Assembly: GCF_003590095.1 (NCBI RefSeq)
Contig: NC_039483.1
Coordinates: forward strand, 16,120,001 to 16,184,000
DNA from: Trichoplusia ni
Taxonomy: Eukaryota; Arthropoda; Insecta; Lepidoptera; Noctuidae
Direction of reading: 5' to 3'
DNA: 64,000 bases
The translations under genes and the position numbers were made by a program. Shown in pieces: positions 48,314-59,333 of this stretch. Position 1 is the first letter of the stretch, and each line of letters opens with the position of its first letter. The notes under the pieces were generated by a model. The model made no database searches and was not told where the DNA came from. It worked only from the letters and a program-made list of their open reading frames with translations.

Positions 48314-49578
48314 CTGTGGGAAAGGTGTTCCTTTTAGTACATAGTTTTTGAAGTCTAAGAGTTAAAACAAATTCTTAATTTTATTGTAGACATATGACAA
48401 TCGCATTGTGGAAGGTCATCCATGTTTAGTACTTTGATTAATAATGTGCGCGCAATGTGGTGTGGTTTATTTAGAGTTGGTTCATATTGATTATTTTAGG
48501 AAAAGTTCTTGCAGTTTTCCTAACAGTAGTAAACATAAGTGATGGAACTAATTGAATTCCAGCTTCATAACTATACAGTTTAGGTCCAATTTAATTTGCA
48601 TGCTCTAATTTCTCTTCTCATATTCTTCGAGTAATAATTTAAATATATTTAATAACAAAATCACCGACCTTAACAAATTGACTCAAATTTTGAGGCAGCA
48701 ACGTGCCGTATCGTAGCTTGTGGCATCAGTAAATTAAAAAGCCTACAGATATGAATATTAGGGGAATTTTAAGCTAGGTCATTTAAAGTAGTTCACAAAA
48801 TTGTGAAGCTAAAGAGGACAGGCTATCAGTTAGTAGAGCTACTTCTTTTTTTTCTCAGTTTCATACCGGGAAATTGATCAATATCGAAGACAGTTGTATT
48901 TTTAAGACCATTACTGAGCTATACCGACAGCATTGTCGATGAGGTAGTAAAAGTCCTCAAGTATGTACATAGTAAAATACGTTATAGACATCAGTACTGC
49001 CAATAGTTACACATGGATCAGACGCGCGTGTTAGATACAGGGGTGAACAATTTGCTTTCATTCAAAACACTGAATAGGAGCGTGAACAGCTTCTAGCATC
49101 CTCCAAAAATATAATATGAGATTTTGGACTAAAACCATGAGCAAAAACAAAGAGCCAGCATAATATCTTGATATATTTTGTATCGACACAGTTCCGATAT
49201 TGATGCTCACACGATCTTATCTCGAGATTGCGATCTCCCTCGTAGGCCGGGCTTTGGGCAGGCAACTTGCCAAATCTTGAGAACTGCAGTTTTCCTACTG
49301 CTGACTTAACAGGAATGTATGAACAATACATATTTCTGTTATTAATCTTTTGGGATGAGGATTTGGTTTTATTAGAGCTGGTAGAGTATGGTATATTTTC
49401 TTCTACGTTGGTAAGTTTAAGACTTGGATGAGCGTTTTGCCCATCCATTCGGATATTGTGTCGTCGGGCTAGGAGACTTAATTTGTGGGGATGTAGAAAG
49501 TACTAGACAAAACGTCACATTTTTTTTATAAATTCTGAAAAAAGTAAGAAGGATTTTTTTATAGTTTTTTTGTATTAC
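48314..49578. other. Non-coding DNA upstream of the start exon
   Basis: Probable 5' intron of the minus-strand gene. The 128-codon minus-strand frame at 49062-49448 is the longest unexplained frame in the window, but it lacks motifs and is near the length expected by chance. Confidence 0.4.
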
Positions 49579-52100
49579 TTAATAAAGAAAAAACCGAAAG
49601 TTCCAGAAAAAAAACTATTTCAACTTCGTAATCTTATAAAACGTATACGTACATAAATACATAAAATAGTTTCCACATTTCTCTCGCCTTTATTTTCTGA
49701 ATAATTTCCATCGCCGGCATATCTCAGTATATTTTATTTACTATACATTTTGTTTTAGAATGCAGGCTTCTACGGAAATCGACCTGCAGGTTGTTTCCGC
49801 AGCACTCCAGTGTCCCGTTGAATAAACAGAAATGTTCTGTGAATTGTCTTGGTAATTTTTGCTCTTATTTCAAAGATTGGCAGAACTGTTATTTAGTTCT
49901 TTATTTAAGGAAAACAGTTAATTAAGCTAATCTAGATGTTTCAGAATTATATTTATTTTTCTTTTATCTTAAACATACCTACCAATGTTATTATTATATG
50001 CGAGTGTTAATCATATTATATATTCTGGGGTCCACCTGGACTGGCTGTAGCTCGCGGAAAGCCGCGAGCTATAGGTACCTACATCAATTGATGTCAGTAG
50101 GGTATCGGCTACCTCCACAACAAATTTCATCGAAATCGGTCCAGCCATTTTGGAGCGAACAGGAGAATAAACACTCACATACTTTCGAATTTATATTCGT
50201 GTGATCTGATCATATCGAACATCTGTCATATAATCATAAGCTTATGTCGTTGTATTAAGAGTACAAAAATGACTTGTTCAAAAGTAGTACAACAGATCAT
50301 CAACTCAGGCTTTTGTTGATAAGTTACAAACTTGATATACTCATAAAGCCTTCATAAAGACAGGTAATACATGGACTGCGGTCTTGAAAAGAGTATTCAT
50401 GCTTATAATAGCCTCTCTGTATGTTAACTCAATGCAAATAACTGCAATTTATTTAATAGTCCTTGTAGAAAGAGATGATTGTCAATAGTATTTAATTAAG
50501 TAAATTATAAGGACAGATTGTCGAGTCGAAATGTTGATTTAAGCTTTTGTACAATTGCGGAAAAAATGTTTTCTTGTATTGAGAATGTTGTATGAATAAT
50601 TAAAATATTTAATTTCTATGAAATTTAGGTTCACTTTGTAATAGTTTAAGTAAGTAAGGAAGTTCTAACGTTTTTCTTCTTAAAACACATAGCATTATCT
50701 ACGCAAATACATCTTACTCTATCAGATAGAAACCGTGGCTACATAAATAAGAAACGAAGAGACACTTAAAAATTCTTAGTAAATAACTTACCCAAAGCTG
50801 ATAAAACTTTAAAAATAATATTAGAATAAATATCGGAGCTTTGAACTCGAGTAACATCGAAGTTTGTTTTAATAAGACGACAACCTCCTTAGATGCTATC
50901 GTAATTTAATAATAAACTTTATAAACGGCAGAGCTGTTGTATAATTTTAGTTCTTTAGTGCCACGATAGAGCAATTTTGCTATACCACTGGCTGGTTATA
51001 AGTGGCCTGCAGTGATTGTGCCTAATTAACACATAAAAAAGAAAATTAAGTTGTAGTAAAACTGAAAACAAAAAGCATGTGCCATTTTATATAATTCTGG
51101 TAGTTAATTTAATTCTTTATTTTTATAAAGCATTACATTTTTTTTTTCTATTTCAATTGTTTTGATGTCCATAATTGTTTTATAAGCTAGGGTCGCATAT
51201 CGGCTCTAAGCTGTGAGCATTTGTATTGTTGTTAATATTGTTTTTCTATAAAAGCTTATGTGCTGATTGTGCTATCTTCTCCAATGTTATTTACGTGAAG
51301 ATTGTTCCCAGGGATGGATATTTTTCCATAGAAAATCAATTAATAGTTTTCAGTCTTGCAACCCATGCAAAACTGTCGACACACGGTTTTATTTTATTTT
51401 TGATAATGATTTGCAAAATTATAATTAAATATAGAAATATCGAGGATTCAGTAAAACTTTTGGTTGCGAACAGAACTACGATATTGTATAAAAATAAAAA
51501 CAAAGAAAATTACTACCTCAGTCTCACATAAAGCTATCCCAATTAAGATTTAAAGAAGCGGGAGCAATCATGCGCTAAAGCCTTATATCAGAATGACCTA
51601 CAAACGATCACGCACACCCTAAAATTTATTATCGTAATAGTAATATGATTGAACACATCGTGATCGTAATTTCGAGCGTGGTTCCATGTCTAATAATGTT
51701 ATTTTTGTTCCACCAATCAGGTGATCGCGTGTCGGGGGAATAATCCTCGCCACTTACCGTTTACGGTTACTGCGCACTTTATCTCGATGGGACAAGGTCG
51801 TAATTTGAATGGTTCTTGGTAATATAAATTTGTTCTTTTATCACAAAACTTGGTAGTATAGTGAGTTATCGTGTTGCCATTGTCTCGAAATGTCGCACTG
51901 ATCGAGTGTTTTATTCTTTACTGGAATTTTAGTGGATCGAAATAGATTGCGTTTAATATTGCAGTTCAAGGAATCGAAATGCGCCGCGGATCAGAAATAG
52001 CTCCGACTAATGGACGAAAAGAAATGTATGACGCTTTTTGTCCGGCGTATGATAATGGAGGAGTAATAATGTCAATATCCAAGAATATGTAATGCGATTG
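49579..52100 (+). repeat. Segment present twice; empty-site copy starting at TTAA
   Basis: From TTAA (49579-49582) onward this sequence is repeated at 61479-64000 with a constant offset of 11,900. Every line I compared, and the frames translated from both copies, were identical. The sequence upstream of 49579 is not repeated; its place is taken by piggyBac in the second copy. The copy holds only AT-rich DNA and one repeat relic. See findings for the assembly interpretation. Confidence 0.95.
50026..50205 (+). repeat. Repeat relic with short perfect palindrome
   Basis: Contains TAGCTCGCGG-AAAG-CCGCGAGCTA (about 50047-50070). Next comes ACAACAAATTTCATCGAAAT, GGTCCAGCCATTTTGGAG and a GAATTTATATTCGTGTGAT tail, the usual wording of moth retroelement relics. 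The second copy is at 61926-62105. Confidence 0.55.
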
Positions 52101-52229
52101 TCTTTTAGTATGCTGTATCTGCTACTTGATGCAAAAAATGTTACTAGTAAAATTGCAATGTGTAAAATCTCTAAGACTTGCGAATCACATTAAAATGGGA
52201 TAAAAATCCTTTTTATGCAAACCCTTTTT

Positions 52230-52400
52230 TAATATTTTTTTTATTTATTTATTTATTCAGAACAAAGGCATACAATTATCGAAAATCAACAAAATCGCCA
52301 AACTGTATAACAGTTTGTTGGCGATAATATCGCTCATTTTTACAAAGTGTCTAGTCTAATAAACAGTGTCTAGTCCATACCTAAGCTTGGCTATCTATGT
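52230..52400 (-). mobile_element. LINE 3' end, truncated
   Basis: On the minus strand the unit ends GTTCTGAATAAATAAATAAA, a polyadenylation-type signal merged with a TAAA-repeat tail. An imperfect palindrome around ATCGCCAAACTGT lies within it. There is no ORF2 remnant, so the element class is inferred from the tail only. Confidence 0.45.
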
Positions 52401-53388
52401 ATCTAGCTTCAATACAGTCCTCAAAACAGCCAACACTGTACTGCCATCCACCATTGAAATCCACCTCCCCGAAATACACAAAATATGTTCCAATCCACCC
52501 CGTCATCCGACCTCGCCAACCTAATTACACGATCAACCGCTACAAGGTAAAACTCGGAAAAGTTTCTGACCTTCAAGCTTCTTATTTCTTTTGCCATTTA
52601 CTGGCGTATTTATGTAATTCCCCGTATATGTAGGTTTCTAAGAGATTTATTGGTGGGTAAACATTGATCCTTATTCTGTATAGAAAATGTGAAGTTTCTT
52701 GTAGTTTTGTTTCTATGAATGGGAATAAATGAAGAAAGAAATCTTTGGTTTGGAGTAAACTTGCGATGGATGTTGGTTATGTGAAATTATAGTATAGGCT
52801 TATCTGAAGATGCTGATCTGCCAGAAGCAACTAAAACTGATTTTTTAAATATATTTAATGGCATCCTAATGGACTATGTCACATAAGCCACACAAAAGCA
52901 GTAGCAATAATTTAGCGATATCGAAACCAAATTGTCATGTTGTCTTTGTAAAAATTCAGCACACATCAATATCGCAAAATTAACTCCATCACTGGTCTTT
53001 TGCAAGTTATAATAGCTGCGGGCTTATTCGATTTGGTTCCACTAATATTAGCTTAGGTGATTCAAAAATATTATTGAAACCGGTATGAATGAAGCAGATA
53101 CTTTAACATTAAAATAGAATGACGTCATAAAACATTTTAAACATCTTATAAATGTTTACGTCCGTGTTGATGGATTACCAACTCGTTATTCGGTACTTTA
53201 TGTTACTTACGAGATTTTTAAAGCCAATAAAGTACTTAAAATTATTATGACGTCATAAAACATGATTTACGTTGGCTTTGAGATTTTAATGTATATTTTC
53301 TGGTCTATTGTAGCTGCTAGCTGTTTATTTTGATAGTGTTTAAATAGTACAGTTAGCACATAGATCAAGACACTAAGAGAGTTTGTCT
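52401..53388. other. Non-coding DNA with two TGACGTCATAAAACAT sites
   Basis: The 16-mer TGACGTCATAAAACAT occurs at 53120-53135 and again at 53248-53263. No gene seen. Confidence 0.4.
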
Positions 53389-53442
53389 TAGGGGACTTTT
53401 TGGTTCCAAATCCCTTTGGATTTGGAACCAAAAAGTCCCCTA
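53389..53442. repeat. Perfect hairpin, 25-bp arms and 4-base loop
   Basis: Left arm 53389-53413 (starts TAGGGGACTTTTTGG) and right arm 53418-53442 are exact reverse complements around CTTT. It is too perfect and too tightly looped for a typical microRNA precursor. A recent fold-back duplication or a small hairpin element is more likely. Confidence 0.85.
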
Positions 53443-55191
53443 GTAAAAATCTAAATCTATTACTGGGACTCCACCCAGTCTGCCAAGGCTGTATCTCATA
53501 AACTGTTAAAAGTTTAGTTTTTTGTGTATTTAAAATCAGGGTTCAGCAATAATTTCTGCAGTTATTAATTCGATGGGAAACCTCTTTAGAAAAATGTTTG
53601 TTGTATAGTTAGTACTCTCAATGTCGATAGATAGTATTTGGTTCTGCATTTCACCATTTGTTACTACCAAACCATTCAAAGATAAATTTGAAATCAGCAA
53701 AAAAGTGCAAACAAAAACTAAACCACATTTTTACACTTCAGAACACTTTAAGAACATAATTGATTTTTTAACACACCGTACCTAACTACAAAAGGCAATA
53801 ACAAAAAACTATCCCAATCATCTACCAATACATGTACCAATATTGATGAAGAGATAACATCCATTGCTAATTTTGTTAACAAGACATAAATAGGCGCGGT
53901 GAGTTAATCCTTAATGTAGATCGAAATTGCGCCAACATTGGGGTTGTTTGGCCCTATTGTTGGCAGGTAGACGATTTACACAATACCAAGGAGGTTTCAT
54001 ATCTTCCCATGCCTATTGATTCGTCAAATATTCGAGATGTTTGGAATGCTCTCGAATTGAAGTTGTTTAGTGAGCATTGTTGGCTTGTGTGGGAGTATTT
54101 TTATAATCTTTTTTTTTACTGTTACTCTTTTTGTGTTTGTTAAGCAATGATCTCGTTCGAGTTTTAATAGTGTTATGGTGTGGGCGAGGTTTTAATGTAA
54201 GCGTTAAAGAAGCTGAAAATGATGTGGTTATTTAGACATTATTGCAAAGAAATCTTATTCTCCTGAGGGTCTTAGCGAAGCTTATCTTTCCTACTTCGAA
54301 TTTCCAAAATTGCTAAATAAATTAAAAAACTGGAGATTCAGGGAAAGAAGATTTAAAATCCATGGTAAAATTTCTTTTCTGTCTGTAACAACTTTTCTTG
54401 CAATCGGATACGACTATGAGCAAGAAATATGATAAAAGTAATGGAGATATTCCAATTTAAAATATATTAAAAACATAATATATGACTTGTGCACATCTAA
54501 ACTAAAAAAAACAAGTAATTACTGTTCATTGCAGCTAACAAGCGTCTTAGAAGAACTTAGTTAAAAAAACAGAACGGTACTCTACAGCAACGACAATCTT
54601 GAATTTCCATATATTTACTTAACCAACACGTTATACTTGGAACCATAGAAAGCAGGAAAAAGACCAAGCCCATACATTCCTGAACCAACTCATCACACAC
54701 TGAATGAATCTCTTCAATATAAGGAAAAGCTCTTATTCCACATCTGTATTGTTACCAATCCCGTTTTACGATACCAATCATATTATTATGTCATGTCGAC
54801 CAACCATAAACATCGGCAATCAGTATTATTGGTGTCTATGGTAACTATTGTTTAGAGCCATAGATATAGGTTGTATAGGTCGGTGAGTCAAACGGACTGT
54901 TTCGAGACCAGTGCGTGAATTACCGTTTTATGACTAAAAATATACAATTTAACTAAAATCGAACAATTATTTGGAAGAAAATGACCGATACTTCACGTCG
55001 AATGGAAATAACCATCAAAATATTTTTAGTTACTTTGAGTTATTTATTTCAGTATTCAGTAACAATATTGTCAACAAAAATGTCACAATTAGTATCTAGT
55101 AGTAGTAGTATATATCACTACAGTGCATCGAAAGGTGTAACCATGGAAAGTGATAAAGAAACGAATAATTTTCAAAACAAGAAAATGACAA
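53443..55191. other. Non-coding AT-rich DNA, no gene seen
   Basis: A scrap at 53460-53510 (ACTGGGACTCCACCCAGTCT) resembles a common moth repeat. A TAG trinucleotide run lies at 55098-55109. Confidence 0.4.
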
Positions 55192-55430
55192 GGCCCCGAT
55201 TCTGCTATTCTACAATGGCCGATGAATGAATGGCAATTGGATTAAATTTGAAATTACTACTATTCTCTAAGCATTTTGCCAATACAATAATTGGAAGTTA
55301 GTTATATTGACCTTGGGTGTACCGTCCCGTACTGAATTTCCAATTATTTTGCAGGAAAAGATACAAAAAATTTCGTTTTAACGCAATTTTCATTCATTCA
55401 TCGGCCATTGTAAATAGCAGGATTGGGGCC
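55192..55430. mobile_element. Small inverted-repeat DNA element (MITE), 239 bp
   Basis: The left end starts GGCCCCGATTCTGCTATT and the right end finishes AATAGCAGGATTGGGGCC. The inverted match continues inward through ACAATGGCCGATGAATGAAT to about 48 bases with few differences. The interior has no coding capacity. A target duplication is not clear, so the superfamily is undetermined. It would rely on a transposase supplied elsewhere. Confidence 0.75.
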
Positions 55431-56640
55431 CAGGTCTGATACCACGAATCATCAAACAGCAAAGACACAGTTACTAACGCACCTTGTATTCTCAAAAAAA
55501 GATGAAATCCAAATTCAATAGGAAACGAAACATGCACAAAAAGTTCACACTTAAAAGTTGCCATGAAGTACACAAAAAAAGAACAATAAACTACCGTACG
55601 GTTAAGAAGCATAATTGCATACAAAAGAAGCGAATGGAATAATATTTTGTTTTCTTTAAAATAACAGTGTTAAACTCCATATTAAGGTGAATGATTCTAA
55701 CACATAATAACAAAATTTATTGTTTTTTTACATATTTATTTAACCTATAAAAGTTTATTTCACCTCTTAAAAGTCTAAAAATTCAAATACACATAGTATA
55801 TCATTCGAAATCAGCTTACAAATTATCATACAGCCGGTTAATAAAAAACTGAAATAAGTATAAATAAACAATAAAGCCGTCTGCCCACTAATCCGTATGA
55901 TTCATGACAACCGGTTTGAATGCACCTTTACTTTGAGTATTAGAATGTTAGGCAGGTGTTAGTTTTTTGCTTTTTCGTTATTCAATTGAATATTTTTTCC
56001 GTACTATTTATTGTGACATTTGAAAGGTTGGTTTAGAATTTGTTTGTTTTTAGTAACAGAAATTTTCTTGTAACGATCTCTTGCTTCAAATACTATTATT
56101 TCAAGGTAGAGAAAGTGAAACTTGCGTATTCAATTCGCGTATGCAATTTAAAACTATGAAATGTAACTCTTGATCTTATACGAAATGTTAAATAAACAAT
56201 TATTCAATTCAAGTACTTATAACATAAGTAAATGCTATTCGATTTTAAATTCCAAAAAAAATTCCAAATGAATATATGCTATACACACAGAGAGATATAA
56301 ATTTCATGTTTGTAGAAACAAAAGCGCAAAGCCTTTTTGCTTTGTTTACCCTTATGTCATGAGTACAAATGTAATTCTATGCAGATATAGGAGTAAGCAC
56401 GACTCATCTAGGTACAGTCGACTGCAAAAATTATATTGAATTCAGAGATCTATAAATAAGGTAACATAATTTATGATCTATAAAACTAAATCGCTCTTAA
56501 TGCTCTATATTATAGATCGATCCATTGAAATGGGTGTTCGCCAGTAGATGAATGTTGTATTACAGACGTAACAGAAAGTCTAACTTATTTCAAAGACGTA
56601 CATATTTGAGAAATTTGTTATATTTTATTGATGAAATGCT
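55431..56640. other. Non-coding AT-rich DNA, no gene seen
   Basis: No frame of interest and no terminal repeats detected. Confidence 0.4.
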
Positions 56641-56960
56641 AAATGAAATGAAATAAAATGCTTTATTCGTACTTAAAAGTCATATGTTCCAAATGTCGTT
56701 ACAAAATATTCATAATTTATTCTTATCCAAGTTAAGCTACTATATCAACTGCATCTCAACGCACGGTAACCATTAAAGTCATCATTTCAATTCACACTTA
56801 ACTTTTGTACGCGACTCTACAATTGCTATTCTCGAAGCGTATAACACTTTTGAATATTAAACAAGATACAAATCTCACGACAAGACTCTAGTTGCCATTT
56901 ACAAGTAATAATAGATTTAATGCTGTACATATACATTTTAGATGTAGCTACTTAGTGTGA
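56641..56960 (-). mobile_element. LINE 3' end with ATTTC tail
   Basis: On the minus strand the unit ends GAATAAAGCATTTTATTTCA and then further ATTTC repeats. This combination of polyadenylation-type signal and short tandem tail fits moth Jockey-like elements. No ORF2 text is left, and the 5' limit is a guess. Confidence 0.4.
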
Positions 56961-58000
56961 TATGTTGGCAATCCTCCAAAACCTTTACCTAATCAATGAA
57001 GAACTGTAATGTGGGTATTTTTGTATTTTGCACATATACCACGTGGAGGTAAGTAATTAGGAGGTTTAAGTAATCATTTCATATACACAGGCATATTAAC
57101 ATACTCACATAAATACAAGTTCAAATTAAATTATTATTTGTTTATTATTTCACCTACTTTTTCAATTTTGTTTTATAAATAACCGTGTTTTAACAAAGTG
57201 TTTTGGGAACTTCCACCACTCACGCAAAGATACAATTACATATTAAAACTTACTTTATTATTTTTAGATGTAAGAAAAGTAAGAATTTTCCGACTTTATT
57301 TTCATGTTCAAATAAAGTGCATCTTCTATCTAAGTGCAAATTATTCTCTACATCATTTCCATCTTACTCCTAGTCTAAGGTTATGCAGTGCTCTTTTTTA
57401 GGCAAAACAAATCCTTATTTCTCGGGTGTTATTATATTTATGACGCAAGAAATTCCATGCCAAAGTATTAGATAAAAAAAAAACAGAATGCCAAACGTAA
57501 CTTTAATTAGGTAAATTCTATTTTGTATGTATTTCATACACATAAAAATAAATAAACAATGAACGAAATAAAACATTTACATTACACGGCGTCGTTCAAA
57601 CCACTTAATGGGTTTAAGTAATAAATAGAACACCCATTAACAATTGGTAATTATGTCATTACCCTCGCCACAGAAATAACAGTTCCTTGACTAAATAATA
57701 TATGTGGGAATACACATGTGATACGACACATCTTAACAATGCTTAGCCCGTGGTTTCACTCACATTACTGGTTACAATAAAATAAACTGTCTGTGGAAAA
57801 CTTGCTGACGATTTCTACACTACTATATCCATACAATGGTTTAAACTGATTTATTCCAGTGTACAGAATTGAAAAGGCTTATCTCCCGATTTGAGGAATT
57901 TACTCATAATTTACTTGTAAATATCACTTATCTACCACTACAAATAAGCATACAAAAGCTTTCCTGACCAAATATTTATAACTATAATAAAATATCTTTA
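56961..58000. other. Non-coding AT-rich DNA up to the contig end
   Basis: No gene seen. The sequence stops at 58000 where the gap begins. Confidence 0.45.
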
Positions 58001-59000
58001 NNNNNNNNNNNNNNNNNNNNNNNNNNNNNNNNNNNNNNNNNNNNNNNNNNNNNNNNNNNNNNNNNNNNNNNNNNNNNNNNNNNNNNNNNNNNNNNNNNNN
58101 NNNNNNNNNNNNNNNNNNNNNNNNNNNNNNNNNNNNNNNNNNNNNNNNNNNNNNNNNNNNNNNNNNNNNNNNNNNNNNNNNNNNNNNNNNNNNNNNNNNN
58201 NNNNNNNNNNNNNNNNNNNNNNNNNNNNNNNNNNNNNNNNNNNNNNNNNNNNNNNNNNNNNNNNNNNNNNNNNNNNNNNNNNNNNNNNNNNNNNNNNNNN
58301 NNNNNNNNNNNNNNNNNNNNNNNNNNNNNNNNNNNNNNNNNNNNNNNNNNNNNNNNNNNNNNNNNNNNNNNNNNNNNNNNNNNNNNNNNNNNNNNNNNNN
58401 NNNNNNNNNNNNNNNNNNNNNNNNNNNNNNNNNNNNNNNNNNNNNNNNNNNNNNNNNNNNNNNNNNNNNNNNNNNNNNNNNNNNNNNNNNNNNNNNNNNN
58501 NNNNNNNNNNNNNNNNNNNNNNNNNNNNNNNNNNNNNNNNNNNNNNNNNNNNNNNNNNNNNNNNNNNNNNNNNNNNNNNNNNNNNNNNNNNNNNNNNNNN
58601 NNNNNNNNNNNNNNNNNNNNNNNNNNNNNNNNNNNNNNNNNNNNNNNNNNNNNNNNNNNNNNNNNNNNNNNNNNNNNNNNNNNNNNNNNNNNNNNNNNNN
58701 NNNNNNNNNNNNNNNNNNNNNNNNNNNNNNNNNNNNNNNNNNNNNNNNNNNNNNNNNNNNNNNNNNNNNNNNNNNNNNNNNNNNNNNNNNNNNNNNNNNN
58801 NNNNNNNNNNNNNNNNNNNNNNNNNNNNNNNNNNNNNNNNNNNNNNNNNNNNNNNNNNNNNNNNNNNNNNNNNNNNNNNNNNNNNNNNNNNNNNNNNNNN
58901 NNNNNNNNNNNNNNNNNNNNNNNNNNNNNNNNNNNNNNNNNNNNNNNNNNNNNNNNNNNNNNNNNNNNNNNNNNNNNNNNNNNNNNNNNNNNNNNNNNNN
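58001..59000. other. Assembly gap, exactly 1000 N
   Basis: The round length indicates a placeholder for unknown distance between two contigs, not a measured gap. Any open frame drawn across it is meaningless. Confidence 0.98.
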
Positions 59001-59001
59001 T

Positions 59002-59005
59002 TTAA
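59002..59005 (+). repeat. TTAA target duplication, piggyBac left
   Basis: TTAA directly abuts the left terminus. Only one base (T, 59001) of flanking sequence precedes it in this contig. Confidence 0.9.
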
Positions 59006-59021
59006 CCCTAGAAAGATAGTC

Positions 59022-59040
59022 TGCGTAAAATTGACGCATG
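59022..59040 (+). repeat. piggyBac 19-bp internal inverted repeat, left
   Basis: TGCGTAAAATTGACGCATG, exact reverse complement of 61416-61434. In the known element these repeats are transposase contact sites. Confidence 0.95.
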
Positions 59041-59285
59041 CATTCTTGAAATATTGCTCTCTCTTTCTAAATAGCGCGAATCCGTCGCTGTGCGTTTAGG
59101 ACATCTCAGTCGCCGCTTGGAGCTCCCGTGAGGCGTGCTTGTCAATGCGGTAAGTGTCACTGATTTTGAACTATAACGACCGCGTGAGTCAAAATGACGC
59201 ATGATTATCTTTTACGTGACTTTTAAGATTTAACTCATACGATAATTATATTGTTATTTCATGTTCTACTTACGTGATAACTTAT

Positions 59286-59296
59286 TATATATATAT
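59286..59296 (+). promoter_or_regulatory. TATA-like run upstream of transposase ORF
   Basis: TATATATATAT lies about 40 bases before the ATG at 59334. It is placed like the promoter region of the known element, though so close to the ATG that transcription may begin only just before it. Confidence 0.4.
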
Positions 59297-59333
59297 TTTC
59301 TTGTTATAGATATCGTGACTAATATATAATAAA

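Noticed and set aside
49062..49448. 128-codon minus-strand frame as a gene
   Set aside because: With this AT content roughly one stop-free run of this length is expected by chance in a window of this size. No motif, splice signal or signal peptide was seen.
51226..51531. 101-codon frame present twice (also 63126-63431), seemingly conserved
   Set aside because: The conservation is only due to the duplicated segment. Flanking non-coding DNA is equally identical.
57924..59039. 371-codon minus-strand open frame
   Set aside because: It consists almost wholly of the N gap; only a few real codons lie at each edge.
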